A stretch of 64,000 nt of DNA from Riptortus pedestris (taxonomy: Eukaryota; Arthropoda; Insecta; Hemiptera; Alydidae): assembly GCA_019009955.1 (NCBI GenBank), contig CM032228.1, positions 253,447,501 to 253,511,500 of the forward strand, in the 5' to 3' direction. The translations under genes were made by a program, and so were the position numbers. The number at the start of each line of letters is the position of its first letter. The first letter of the stretch is position 1. Below the pieces are notes generated by a model, which saw only the letters and a list, made by a program, of their open reading frames with translations, was not told the DNA's origin and ran no database searches. This document shows positions 1 through 11,229 of the stretch, in pieces.

Positions 1-158
1 ATCTACAGGTCACCACGCTGTTCCTAGTCCTTAGGGACTAAGGTTTGCCACTAGATAAATTACTATTGCCCATGTGAAAATCGAAGTCACGACTCTAGGT
101 TTACTAAATGAGATTAACATCATCACCTTAACTCACATGGCTAATAACCTGAGACCCA
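1..158 (-). mobile_element. tRNA-derived SINE, cut by window edge
   Basis: The minus strand shows the head of a SINE family found at least seven more times here: CTCAGGTTATTAGCCATGTG (box A region), an internal TTCGA-like box B that has decayed, and the body with TTTAGTGGCAAAC-like sequence. It is truncated by position 1. Confidence 0.6.
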
Positions 159-624
159 AAGAAAGTGCAAATACAAATAAGAAGTATTAAAATGTTACAA
201 TTTTAAGTTACATCAATAGAAATTTAACAATAGCATAAGACAATATTGGAGTCTCGCTGTGCACACAAATTCCAATAAATTTGCAGATTTAAATATTTTC
301 TCTCCAATCGAAAGATATGATACATAATTTTTGTTAGAATTTGTACAGTACAATAAAATTGTATTAAATAGCAACTTGCAATTGAATCATCAAAGTATAA
401 TCCATGGTGTGGGACTGTCTTGAGGCAGTGCTCAGCCCACTCTTGAACACCTAGCAGCTACCAATCTTTATGATTTGATCCAAAGAACTTGTCAACACAT
501 TTTTGACTTCTTCCTGATAATTGATCTGGCTTCCCCGAAGAAAATGGGCCATTAAACAAAACCAGTAATAGTGAGAGGAGGCGAGGTGAGGGCTGTATGA
601 AGGGTGAGGTTGAAAGTTCTAGAT

Positions 625-1168
625 CAGGTATGGGCAACCTTTGACATTTTGCGGGCCAAACTTTAGTGTGCAAATACGTCCGCAGGCCGCTTTTAAAAGT
701 AGTGCATTTTAAAGTAGTGTTCGTAATTTTTAACGATAGATATCAGACATGAAATTATAACAATTTAATTATAATACAATTTATTGAAACAACAATATGA
801 GTAAAACAATAGGTACAACATTATAATTAAATCATAAAATTTGGAATTATTACAAACAACGAAAGTTAAATAGCGACACCGAAATCAATGAACTTGAATT
901 TGGGGAACTAATCCATCAATGTTTGGATTAATTCCACTGATACAAAGACGAAAAGAATTTTCCAAATTATCGTCAGCCAGCCTTGTACGATGTTTTGATT
1001 TATTAACTTTCATCATTGAAAAGAACTGTTCGCATTTATAAGTACTGCCAAACGCATGACCTTGTAGAACTCTCTTCTGATTAACTAGGGCAAGATATTT
1101 CTGAACCAGAACTTCATAGATGTGCTCCAGTTGCTGGCAATACAGTTCTGCATTTATATCGCTGCCCC
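625..1168 (-). pseudogene. hAT transposase C-terminus and element end
   Basis: Minus-strand codons ending at the TGA at 885-887 read YEVLVQKYLALVNQKRVLQG, then FGSTYKCEQFFSMMKVNKSK and HRTRLADDNLENSFRLCISG. This is the hAT-type C-terminal dimerisation segment seen in GTF2IRD2/ZBED-like transposases (Y-x-C-E-x-x-F-S-M-M-K, then R-T-R-L). About 250 bp downstream, CAGGTATGGGCAACC with a GCGGGCC motif looks like the hAT terminal repeat. An in-frame TGA lies just upstream of the open segment. A second copy of this terminus is at 57093-57712. Confidence 0.65.
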
Positions 1169-1178
1169 AGGGACCATT

Positions 1179-1469
1179 TCAAAGACTATTACATACACAA
1201 CATAACTTCATGTACAAGCCTATCATATTGGGCTTGGTCGCCTGCCAAATCATGAGGTAAGAATTTGCAACTCCTAACATTTCTTCCAAAGATTTGAGAT
1301 GAAAGCGTATTGTGTTGCTAGAAGGTTCAAGAATAGTCAAAGAGTTGATGGGTATTGGTTGCGAATTTTCATTAACTGCCTTTTCTGTAGAGTCAATGTT
1401 CCATTCAGATAGCAACTCATGATATGGTACATCTTCCGAGGCTGGTGTCATCACAGTTGAAACTCCCAT
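1179..1469 (-). CDS. unidentified coding-like segment, repeated elsewhere
   Basis: It is open for 96 codons from an ATG (MGVSTVMTPASEDVPYHELL), with a conserved-looking core: EPSSNTIRFHLKSLEEMLGV and ANSYLMIWQATKPNMIG. It ends at a TGA in the same frame as the hAT fragment that follows. A decayed second copy of the core sits on the plus strand at 27903-28010. I do not recognise the family. It could be an upstream part of the same hAT element or another transposon protein. Confidence 0.3.
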   Translation of the reverse strand: MGVSTVMTPASEDVPYHELLSEWNIDSTEKAVNENSQPIPINSLTILEPSSNTIRFHLKSLEEMLGVANSYLMIWQATKPNMIGLYMKLCCVCNSL

Positions 1470-1842
1470 AATAATGTTGCACAGGCTTTCTATTCACAAC
1501 ACCCTCTCCATCCACTTCATACATTTATCTAGCAGTAGCCACTTCAGTAAGCCTTTGTTTACCAAATTACACAAATTTTAAATATTGCTGAATTCACATT
1601 AAATGAGTAGCATGGGTAAAGATATGATAACTGAGTGAACAATTGTAATCTGAAAGGTTTCTTCCAGATAAGCATGACAAGTTAAAGGTTAATTACTGAT
1701 GCAGAACAGGACAGATAACACAAATAATTCCAATCAAGCGCCAAGAAAGTGTTTGTGTCATTCTCAGTAATAGCAAGTAAATAAACAGTAATAGGTAATC
1801 AGAGATTGGCAAGAATATGAAGAAATGTAAATAAGAAGTTAC

Positions 1843-2021
1843 CTGAGGTCGAGGACCAATTACTTTGGAGAAAATTGTTTGAATAAGCGTAATGCCGAGA
1901 GGGTAGCCGACGCATGTGAGGAGAAAACCTATCAGGAACTGTGTGATGGTCATTGCTGGAGTATAGAGACACCATTCTTGAGACTCGGGGCATCCCAGCG
2001 GAATATTTGTATCATTTTGAC
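1843..2021 (-). CDS. MFSD8: MFSD8 exon 9 (luminal loop and helix 10)
   Basis: It encodes QNDTNIPLGCPESQEWCLYT and PAMTITQFLIGFLLTCVGYP, then LGITLIQTIFSKVIGPRPQ. Human MFSD8 has EQAWCLYTP, IGLGYP and YSKILGPKPQ at the matching places. NDT is a second glycosylation sequon. The acceptor is AATCAG and the donor is GTAACT. The exon ends on a codon boundary, as expected before the human GVYMGWLTA segment, which must lie beyond position 1. Confidence 0.93.
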
Positions 2022-2184
2022 CTGATTGAAAATAAATATAACAATATCATTAGAAAGTATTGTAGAGAAGATGTTGAGTGATTGATACTGGCAGGATCCA
2101 GAAACTTGGGAAAGGAAAGATGTAGTCTTCCTGCACTAAAGTAGAACGATAGGGCTTAGTTAGCGACCTTATTACCAATTTTAG

Positions 2185-2272
2185 GAGATTCTTTTGACAT
2201 AATTTTTGAAAATTTTCTTCAAATATCCATTCATCCAACCCAGGAGATGAAAATAATTTATATGTATGTATG

Positions 2273-2322
<50 letters not shown>

Positions 2323-3350
2323 CATATTGTTACAAAACTACGTACATGAAAATTAAAAAGAGAGTCACATATTTAAGAAGTCCAAAGAAGTTGAAAGGAT
2401 CCGACTCATGGTCTAGGTTGTTCTCAACAATACACATTCGGGCTCTAGCCAAATCTCCTTGATGTAAGCAGCCGAGCTGTAAAAGGGGCCCAGCCTACCC
2501 CGACAGTTAGTTTGTTCTCAGCTCTCTTCAAGTGATCAACGGTGCGTTCAATGCAACTTTAGTGAACAGTACGTTTTAGTTGCAGTGCGGTAAAGTGTAT
2601 TGTTATTATTATTAGTAACTCTGTAAGGAACAGTATAGTGCCGTGTTTAAGACTATGCAGTGCCGTTAACATCACGAAGATCAGTGCAGTGCTGTGTTTT
2701 TGTGAACTTCAGTGATTGTGAGTGAGTTAGTGGACTGTGCAATAACAAGAACAGTGAATCTATCAGTGCAGACTGTGAGTAGTAGTTAAGAATAATTCAC
2801 CAAGTGTGTAGTGCATTTTTATATAAAGTGTGATGTGATAAAACCTCTGAAGCTTGTGTGTATTTAATTTTGCAATCCAAAAGAACTCTAATAAACAACG
2901 TTTATTACTGATTTTGTAATAAACGTAACAATAAATAAATAAACATATATGTGTTTGTTAACACTCTAGCGATTACAATTTTTGTTTGATCATTACCAAA
3001 TTTGATATATAAGTGGTTTTTGTAAAACTAGAGATCACGCTCATTAACAGTTGAAATTGACCCGGGGGGGGGGGGGTAGAGTGGGGAATTTCGGAAACAC
3101 TCTGTTATTATGTGTTATTAAATAACAAATGTAATGCTCTATAAATGTTGTTATATATGTCACTACCTTCAATATTAACCATGATATTTGGATTTTTTAA
3201 GTTATCAGCCTCCAGTAAACCCCCACTCTTACTCATGTCATAATAATAATCTGTTATTTCGTGAATCGCTTTATTTTGAAGCTTTAATGCCAAATATTGT
3301 CTTCATTGAACATTTAACATGTCAGATACATGCAAATACATAAAGTGATG
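2185..3350 (+). mobile_element. HINE-like element, interrupted by a solo LTR
   Basis: The 5' part (TTCAAATATCCATTCATCC and so on) runs to a (TATG)n/(TA)n tract at 2260-2317. The LTR at 2328-2930 sits there, and the element resumes at about 2955 (AACACTCTAGCGATTACAAT). The 3' end is lost. This is a member of the family described at 37173-38053. Confidence 0.6.
2328..2930 (+). mobile_element. solo Gypsy LTR, subfamily A
   Basis: It runs from TGTTACAAAACTACGTACAT to AATAAACGTAACA and has a TATA-like TGTAAAAGGGGCCCAGCC at about 2477. It is flanked by ATAT on the left and ATAA on the right. No internal sequence adjoins it. It matches the 5' LTR at 32346-32848, which is followed by a primer-binding site. 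Confidence 0.75.
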
Positions 3351-3409
3351 ACATCATCAATTATGATTTTCCGGTTTTGACTCAGAAATGTATATTTTAT
3401 CTATACCAT

Positions 3410-4715
3410 ATCCAATATTTAACCGTTTATTTCAACTCTAATGATCATATTCGTTAATGCTTGAAATGGGACCAGGAATAGAGGGGGTTTAAGGGGGGGG
3501 GATCAATTTAAGACAAAATAATTTATATTATATGATTTAACAAATCTTGTTAAACTATTGATGTTCTATAGATTTTTTCGTAATTTAAAAGAGAAGCCAG
3601 TTTTCTTACTTTTCAGCCTTCAGTAAACGCCCACTTCTGCTCATCAGATATACATCTCATAACAAATTTAACACTAGCGGTCACAATTTTTGTTTAATCG
3701 TCACCAAACTTGATGTTTAGTCGTTTTGTGTAAAAATAAAGATCAAGTTCGTTAACGGCTGAAATCGGACCAGTGGGAGAGGGGGATTTAGAGGGGAGGG
3801 ATTTCGATAAATCAAAATATCTCTGTTGATATATGTCAGATCAAACAATTGTATAGAAGCAATCTTATTGCAAATTAAATTTACTATGAATATTGTTGTA
3901 TACATTTACTCTCTATCTTGAATATTAACGGAGATATTTGCATTTTACAGTTTTCAGCCTTCAGTCTACCCCCACTTCTACTCGTGTTACATAAACCATA
4001 CTCTGTTATATAATAAACCACGTTATTCGAAGCTTAAATACCAAATATTGTTTTCAATCACCTTTAATATACGAGATACATGCAAATAGCTTCTGGTGGC
4101 CCCCCCATCGTAAGTTCTTGGACTACTAAAATTTGATTGATTGAGATAAAAATTATTCTGATTCATTATAAATTACAGTACTAGATACAGTAAATAGTTT
4201 TCAACAAAACTAATATGTTATATTCTGCTATATTTCAGTTTATAGTCTGATATATTAGTTTAATCATTATGAAGCTCAATATATGTGTTTTATGTAAATA
4301 GAAAGATCAAGTTCGTTAACAGCTGAAATCGAACTGGGGAAGGGGGGGGGCGTTTAGAAGGGAGGAATTTCAAAAATTCTTAATATCTTTGTTATTATGC
4401 GTCGGACCAGAAAATCATATAGAACCAATCTTATTGCAAATGTAATGTTCTACAAATGTTGTTATGCACATTTTTTCATTATCTTTAATATTAACCAAGA
4501 TATTTGAGTTTTTTTAGTTTTCGGCCTTCAGTAAACCCCCACTCCTACTCATACCATATCAACAATAAACTGTTATATTATGAAGTACTTTATTTTAAGG
4601 CCAAATACTAAATATTGCTCTTATTGAACTTTTATGTTTTGAGATAAATGCAAATATGTAACGCCTATGGGAAATCTGCTTAGTTAAGGCAGCCCCTGCG
4701 TGACAGACTTTTTGC
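3410..4715 (+). mobile_element. cluster of three HINE-like copies
   Basis: Three partial copies follow one another, at about 3410-3660, 3668-4250 and 4255-4715. The last ends with GGGAAATCTGCTTAGTTAAG, the hairpin (GCAGCCCCTGC) and GACAGAC before a T run. G-rich tracts and the phrase ACTCAT mark the same internal points in each copy. The last copy ends about 120 bp from MFSD8 exon 8. Confidence 0.6.
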
Positions 4716-4836
4716 TGCTGAGCAATGAAACTTTAGCTCTCGCAATTTTTGTGTGGGGGAAAAAAATTGCATGTAGAGGTGATAAGACTATACAAGGGGG
4801 ACTATACAATATAAAAAAGGGAAAATGTTTACTCAC

Positions 4837-4949
4837 TTTCATTTTTATATGCAATAAGAGGAGGCGAAGAACCCCACGGGATGTATATTGCCCTTCCTAT
4901 AAGCATCATTAGAAACCCTCCCCACAGTAATACCTTCACTTCGTTAAGC
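4837..4949 (-). CDS. MFSD8: MFSD8 exon 8 (helix 9 and start of the glycosylated loop)
   Basis: It encodes LNEVKVLLWGGFLMMLIGRA, then IYIPWGSSPPLIAYKNE. This matches human [23 protein letters not shown] by position and the PWG anchor. The exon ends inside the Ser codon of a glycosylation sequon (N-E-S), so that sequon is split by the intron. The acceptor is GTTTCAG and the donor is GTGAGT. Confidence 0.92.
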
Positions 4950-5408
4950 CTGAAACAGAAAAAAACAAACAAAAAATTAGCCAATAGGTCCATTCATTTT
5001 CAAAAATGTATAAATGTACATATTTTATTTCGATCTCACACACAAACTGCAAAGTTTGGAAGGTTTGAATTACGCTACGATCAATTATATCGTACACTTA
5101 ATGGATGGTTATGAGTTAGTCTCCCTTCATATAGTTCAAAATACTCATTCTCTAGATCCTTATTTTATTAAATAAATCAAAGAACCTCATATCCAAAGGA
5201 TATTTTTATACAAAAGATGAAAATAGTATAAAATAAAACTCGATATTTACAGTAATTGGCACAGTAAAATAATTTATGATCAGGATGTCTCTTTACGTTG
5301 GAAAGAAGTTTCTTATCATTTATAAACACCCCCTTAATAATTTAAGATTAATAGCGAGATATAGTGAAAAATTAAAAATTCATATAATATATTTAGAATT
5401 ATTAATAT

Positions 5409-5666
5409 TTTTGTGAAAACTATGTACATTAAAAAAATTAAACAGAGTTAATCACATTTTTAATGAGAATATGAAATGAAGTTCACAACAAGAAGTGAAG
5501 TTATGAGAGCTTACTGTGAGCAATAGTTAAGAATAATTTACCAAGTGTGTTGTGCATTGTCAAATAAATTGTGCAGTGATAAAAACTCTAAAGCTTGTGT
5601 GTTTAATTTTGCAATCCAAAAGAACTCTAATAAACAACGTTTATTATTTTTGTAATAAACGTAACA
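5409..5666 (+). mobile_element. solo Gypsy LTR, internally deleted
   Basis: The left end (TGTGAAAACTATGTACATT) and the right end (AACAACGTTTATTA to CGTAACA) belong to LTR subfamily A, but the middle is missing. ATAT flanks both sides (5405-5408 and 5667-5670), a clean 4-bp target duplication. Confidence 0.7.
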
Positions 5667-6179
5667 ATATTAACAAATCTAATTTATTTAAAATTACTAT
5701 TTTTATTTAATCATAATGCCTCAGAAATGTTACTATTAGCATAGTATTGATCACATGGAAAGGTGGTGATGAGAATTAATCCTCTGTCTATAGATTAATA
5801 GTAAATATAAGAATTATTAAAGTAATGAAATATGTATTAACATATATTCAACGTGTGTATTTATACAATATATGAAACATTAACTTATACCAGAAACTCT
5901 ATTACATCTATTAATACTGTAAAGAGACTGGTTTTTATTTCAGAAACTGGCCTAATGAGTTATACCACAAATCTATCAAAGTGTCTGGTATATTGTAGTG
6001 TTTTTGTAGTATATGAATATATTAGTTATGAATTGGCTGCAATCTGTCAATAGTTCCAATATGCCATATACCGTGTAATATTTAAATTGCAGAACAGAGC
6101 AATAAGGTATTCAACAAAAAGTCAAGAGTCTCCTGTCAGCCACTCCTTAACGAGCCAAAAATAATGTCTTTTCCTTCAA

Positions 6180-6193
6180 TATATATATATATA

Positions 6194-6248
<55 letters not shown>
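6180..6248. repeat. (TA)n microsatellite
   Basis: Nearly pure TA with one ATCT interruption, in MFSD8 intron 7. Confidence 0.95.
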
Positions 6249-6252
<4 letters not shown>

Positions 6253-6925
6253 GTTGCTGATGAGTTACTGTATGTACGAAAACAAGCAACCCAAGTCCCA
6301 CCAACCGAAACAAGTCAATTGGTGTATAACCGTGTAAAGTTAAGTTTCAAAATCTCTTTCAGTGATGATACGTTTGAATCTCTTCAGCTAGGCGTGTGCT
6401 ATACGTGATCTTTTCACTTCAAGTGTTGGCCTAGGACAAAGTTGAGTAAACGGAAAAGTTTAAGACTGTGTGACAAACAGTTTGTATGATAAATGGCCTG
6501 AAACTCCAAAACATCATGTGAACGAAACGTCATGTAGTCTAGTGTGTGTTGTGTGTGTATATATATAGCCTGCCTCGCAATATCTTTGTGCAGGGAAATA
6601 TTTGTTTTTGGGCATCCAGAGATTGTTTTAGAAGATAATATTACTTTTTTTAACATTTCATGGAAATAAATACATTTTATTTTCAGACAAAAAAACAGAT
6701 CTTAAGATCTCAACCAAGCCCTCTTATTATTTTCAACTAGCAAATGTTTCGCCACCCAGGGCATTTACATATAATGTAAAATTTCAAAATTATTCCTCTA
6801 AGTCACTATAATGATAAACCTCGACAAGAGAATAAAAAACTCTTATAATAATCAGCCTTAAATCAAGTGATAATTTGTCAACAATAAATATTATTATTAA
6901 GTATAAATATAATTCTTCTTATTCT

Positions 6926-7250
6926 GGACCCAATATTTTTATCTTATTCATAGATTCATGGCAAGGGTCATCAATAAAAAACATTTTTTCTGTGCAAACT
7001 TTATACATACCGTCCTACATGTTTCACGGCTTACATAACACCTCTTCAGGGGCTATCTATTTCTGAAGTACTTGTTTTCTTTTGCATTTGTTGCAACTGC
7101 CTCTTACTCACCGGGAAAGTCGTTGATACTCATTAGTACCAAAAAAAACAATTTTTCTGCACAAAATTTATTCATAGTATCCTTATGATTAAAGTTTTTT
7201 AATGGAGACCCTTGCCATGAATCTATGAAGAATAAATATAATATTGATCC
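6926..7250. mobile_element. MITE with long terminal inverted repeats, copy 1
   Basis: The left end, with CATAGATTCATGGCAAGGGT, is mirrored at the right end by ACCCTTGCCATGAATCTATG. The inverted similarity extends outwards to the GGACC and GGATC at each edge. A second member of the family is at 13327-13672. There is no coding sequence. Confidence 0.65.
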
Positions 7251-7322
7251 TTTTTTTGCCTGAAATACTTCTACTAGTCTGAGTAAAGATAAGGTGCAAT
7301 TACATTTAGTTTTATAGCTTAC

Positions 7323-7457
7323 CTTTTACAAATAGGTTTAATAAATGCTGTAGTGATACAAGCAAGAACACCTCCAATAGAAAGAAGAATGCCAAGGTAC
7401 TGTAGAGCTTCTTGTTCACTCCAAGCAAACTGGTCCATTGTAAGAGTTACGCCAAGC
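7323..7457 (-). CDS. MFSD8: MFSD8 exon 7 (helix 8)
   Basis: It encodes LGVTLTMDQFAWSEQEALQY, then LGILLSIGGVLACITTAFIK. Human MFSD8 reads [20 protein letters not shown] here, which makes this one of the clearest matches in the gene. The acceptor is TATTTAG and the donor is GTAAGC. The exon opens with one base and leaves AG, which joins the first G of exon 8 to give Arg. Confidence 0.93.
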
Positions 7458-7706
7458 CTAAATAAGAAAATAAATAAATTCAGAGAGGAGAGTTAAGATA
7501 TATAAACTGAATCCTCTCCAAAAAGATGCCTGTCTCAGCAATTTTGACATGTCCCAAACTAAATGCATTTCACGAATTTCAACTCTCTGTAAAGACCAAC
7601 TTCTAAGAGACGCAGACAGCACTATTCTTAATGTTGGGGGATATATTTACTACTCTGAATGGACAATTCAAAATTTAATTATTATTATTTATTAGCATTC
7701 ACATTT

Positions 7707-8637
7707 AGTAGATTTCCCCTGAAGGGGAATCAGATATTGAGGTCCTACTCATGACACGATTTTTGAAATTTTTCTTCAATTGTCCATCGATGACGATCGA
7801 GATGACGAAAATGAGGTCCGTTCAAAACTGTATATATTTTTCTGTTACCGCTCTAGCGGGTGCAATTTTTGTTTGATCGTTACCAAATTCGATATTTAGT
7901 CGTTTTATGTAAAAAAAAATGATGAAGTTCATTAACGGCTGAAATTGGAGCAGTGGGAGGGGGGAGGGTTTAGAGGGGGAGAATTTTGAAAATTCAAGAT
8001 GTCTCCGTCATTTTAAGTCGAATCGAAAAAGTGTATAGAATGAATCTTATTGCACATTAAATGTACTATAAATATTGTTGTATACATTTATTCTCAATCT
8101 TGAATAATAACAGAGATATTTGCATTTTTCAGTTTCATTCCACAGTAAGCCAGCACTTCTACTTGTGTTACATAAGCAATACTCTGATATGTAATAAATC
8201 ACATTATTCGAAGCTTAAATACCAAATATTGTTTTCAAGTCACCTTTAATACACGAGATACATAGCCAAATAGCTTCTGGTGCCACCCTCCCATCGTAAG
8301 TTCTAGGACTACTAAAATTTGATTGATTGAGATAAAAATTATTCTGATCCATTATAAATTACAGTACTAGATATAGTAAATAGTTTTCAACAAAACTAAT
8401 ATGTTATATTCTGATATATTTCAGTAATGGTTTTTCTTTCCTGTGAGAGGTGGCAGACCAGTTTTTTACATTTACTTCCCGTCCGGAAATTATTCACATA
8501 TCTGAAAGATTTCTTATTACCGTTTGTATTTATTCACTTTATTTTGACGGTGGTTTTTGTTACCAGTATGTAGATTTATCTATCATTAAAGCTGAGGAGG
8601 GAAATCTGCTTAGTTTATGGAGCCCCTGCATGACAGA
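7707..8637 (+). mobile_element. near full-length HINE-like element (long-core class)
   Basis: It starts AGTAGATTTCCCCTGAAGGG, passes TGACGAAAATGAGGTCCGTT, a short TA tract and the CTCTAGCGG module. It ends with GGGAAATCTGCTTAGTTTAT, the remains of the hairpin and GACAGAC before a T run. Most internal parts of the family are present, so it is a useful reference for the long-core class. It lies in MFSD8 intron 6. Confidence 0.65.
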
Positions 8638-8651
8638 CTTTTTGCTACCAT

Positions 8652-8755
8652 GCTAATTGGGACGGGTTAACTACAGGTTACCACCCATTTCTAGCCAGAG
8701 TGGGACACAAGGATTTTATTTAATGAGTTTGCCACTAAATAAATTCCTACTTCGG
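8652..8755 (-). mobile_element. SINE fragment
   Basis: On the minus strand this is the body of the tRNA-derived SINE family (AAATAAAATCCTTGTG, TGGTAACCTGTAGTTAACCC). The tRNA-like head is missing. Confidence 0.55.
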
Positions 8756-9555
8756 CGGTACATATACTATGAATATTAAGAATTAAGAAAAACATTTTAT
8801 TTTGTTATACACATTAATTTATCTCCATAAAATTAATTTGTTTATAAGTGATTTGACTTAATTTCTTTTTGATATCGTTGTTTTCTTGAGATTTTTAAAT
8901 ATTTGATTTAATAATTGTCGTTTATGTAAAAATGAAAAAAGTGAACAAAATAGTATTCAATATGAAAATTAGTTGATTTTTTAAAGTTTAAAAAACTGAA
9001 ATTTCAATGAGAAAGGGTGGACTCTTTCATTCAGATCTGTACTCCTCAAAGTACTTTCTGCTTCCACAGGATTATTTTTGCCGACTTTTTTGTGCCAACA
9101 TGAGACTTAAAATTAGTTTGTATCCATCTTCTCCATTAACATTTTCTTACTCTTCTTGTCAAATACTCCAAAACATAGGCCAAAACTTATGATTCGTCAC
9201 ATTTTATCTGGTAATGGGAGTTCAGGTTCTTTTTTTGATTTACTTAATGATAATATTCATGTAATTTCATTTAAAACATAACATATCACCTTTAAGTATT
9301 TTGTGTGTGTCATTAGTACACATTTTGGTTTTTTTGCTGGTTTGTGTTAATGGTAGGTTGCCAAAAGTAATAACATGTGTCTTTTGCTGAATGCTATAAT
9401 TCATTCAACAAGATATTTATAAATATATATAAAACAACATACTTCCATTTACATTTCAATCAGCTAAATCGAGACTGGTCTTGGTTTTGGCCATTTACTG
9501 CTATTATTTGCAAAGATTTGAAACCTCAAAGGGACTTTTTTTAAAAAGAAAAACA
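8756..9555. other. intronic stretch without recognised features
   Basis: AT-rich MFSD8 intron 6 sequence. I see no coding similarity on either strand and no copy of the repeat families described elsewhere. Confidence 0.5.
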
Positions 9556-9557
9556 GC

Positions 9558-9613
<56 letters not shown>

Positions 9614-9615
9614 GA

Positions 9616-9695
<80 letters not shown>

Positions 9696-9754
9696 AGGGA
9701 GAGAGAGAGAGAGAGAGAGGGAGTTATCGGGTTAGAGAGAGGGGGGGGGGGAGA

Positions 9755-9804
<50 letters not shown>

Positions 9805-9811
9805 AGAGAGA

Positions 9812-9857
<46 letters not shown>

Positions 9858-9918
9858 CGGGAGAGAGAGAGAGAGGGGGGTAGAGAGTGAGGGGGGGTGA
9901 GAAAGAGATAGAGAGAGA

Positions 9919-9958
<40 letters not shown>
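9556..9958. repeat. long (GA)n purine tract
   Basis: About 400 bp of almost pure GA with G-rich interruptions. The plus strand is all purine over long stretches, so triplex formation is possible. The open frames rich in Arg and Glu here are artefacts of the repeat. Confidence 0.97.
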
Positions 9959-9959
<1 letters not shown>

Positions 9960-10006
9960 ATTAAAATTGGAAAGAACCGCTTGTATAAAGGACAGCCTTA
10001 AGGTAA

Positions 10007-10120
10007 AGCCGGGGGGGGGGGGGGTTAAGTATGATTAAAAAAAAAGAGAGAGAGATGTGGATACGGATGCACGCACGCGCGCACGCACGCACGCACACAC
10101 ACACATACACACACACTTAC
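10007..10120. repeat. poly-G tract and (CA/CG)n repeat
   Basis: A G run of about 14 at 10011-10024 is followed by GCACGCACGC-type repeats grading into CACACA at 10068-10120. The alternating purine-pyrimidine part could adopt Z-DNA. It lies about 90 bp from MFSD8 exon 6. Confidence 0.9.
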
Positions 10121-10210
10121 AGATCTGAAGGGAAAAAATAATAAAAGAGAAGGAATGCCAGATCAGTACAATGAAGAGAAATTAATATATGATATATTAT
10201 ATTTACTTAC

Positions 10211-10310
10211 GTTTCAAGAAGCACGAAGTTGAGTGTTAATATGAAAAAAGCCACAATCAATGTCCAAGCAGAAATGTAATCAGGCTTTAAACTTTTCCAT
10301 GCAGCTTTCT
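10211..10310 (-). CDS. MFSD8: MFSD8 exon 6 (helix 7)
   Basis: It encodes KAAWKSLKPDYISAWTLIV and then AFFILTLNFVLLE. The end matches human MFSD8 LFIFALFETIITPL, where helix 7 meets its loop. The acceptor is TTTTAG and the donor is GTAAGT. Two bases open the exon and two remain at its end, which fits exons 5 and 7. The cytosolic loop between helices 6 and 7 looks shorter than in the human protein. Confidence 0.9.
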
Positions 10311-10495
10311 CTAAAATTAAAAGTGTCGTTGAATGTAGATTAAAAAATTATAATTAAGACCATTTAAGATATAGTAGTTGGTCTCAAATAAGGACCCTTT
10401 AGATTTCTCAAAGTGTTACTTATATTTTTTAAGTGGATCAAAATACAATAAATTCAGTTCCACAGGCGAAAATTATAACGAAAAACATTCTTTAC

Positions 10496-10690
10496 CTGAT
10501 TTAGCTCCGCTCAAAAACATGACTTCTTTCGCAGCAATAGTCTTCTCCTTAAAAACGGTAAAGAGGCTCAAATTGATGATGCCCAAGAGAACATTAATCC
10601 ACCCAGTTGCAGTGTACATATTCATCGTAAGTTTTCCATTAATAATTGAAAATCCTTCTCTGCCCAGCAGTGTAACCCCAGCTTGCAATC
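10496..10690 (-). CDS. MFSD8: MFSD8 exon 5 (helix 5 end, loop, helix 6)
   Basis: It encodes LQAGVTLLGREGFSIINGK, then LTMNMYTATGWINVLLGI and INLSLFTVFKEKTIAAKE. Human MFSD8 has TFLGEKG, KLQINMYTTP and FLGILNIILI at the same places. It is separated from exon 6 by the only short intron of the gene (185 bp). The acceptor is ATTGCAG and the donor is GTAAAG; one base is left over. Confidence 0.93.
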
Positions 10691-10719
10691 CTGCAATAAT
10701 AATAAAATCAATAGGCATG

Positions 10720-11225
10720 TCGTAATAATGCAGAAACGTTGGAATAAAGTTAAGTGACTTATTGAAGAGTTAAGAGATGTGATTTAATGAAATCAAACGA
10801 AAGGAGTATAGTTTTATAATAATCTTTTATCCTTTTTTTCTGTTGGCATTATAGATCTTTACTCAACTTCAAGGGATATTTGAGAGATTCATGACCAGAG
10901 TTTTGCGTAGTGAGTGGAGCACTCAATGTACAAACCTCCTTAAACAAAGAGGATATGAAATGAGTTATCTCTGGTAGACTTACAGGCCACATTATACCCA
11001 ACGGGAGTAGGGGAAGCCCATGTCTCGGCCTATCTGTGGTCAGAATTTCAGAGAATCATAATTGCTATTATCCTATATAAACATATATACTCGCTGGACT
11101 CCTGCTGATTCACAAGTGCTACAATAATAATGCAATCTGGTGAACTAATGTTCACCCTTGGGAGAGATTTACTTTTATCTCGCTGGGGGTAGAGGAAGAT
11201 ATACCCATACTCCTATATAATTCCA
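10720..11225. other. intronic stretch without recognised features
   Basis: This is the first part of MFSD8 intron 4 as read along the plus strand, next to exon 5. Its base composition is mixed. I recognise neither coding nor family repeats here. Confidence 0.4.
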
Positions 11226-11229
11226 AAAA

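Noticed and set aside
9481..9883. Long open frames rich in Arg-Glu
   Set aside because: They are translations of a (GA)n microsatellite and carry no other coding signal.
10378..10725. Plus-strand frame of 115 codons
   Set aside because: It is the shadow of MFSD8 exon 5 on the opposite strand.
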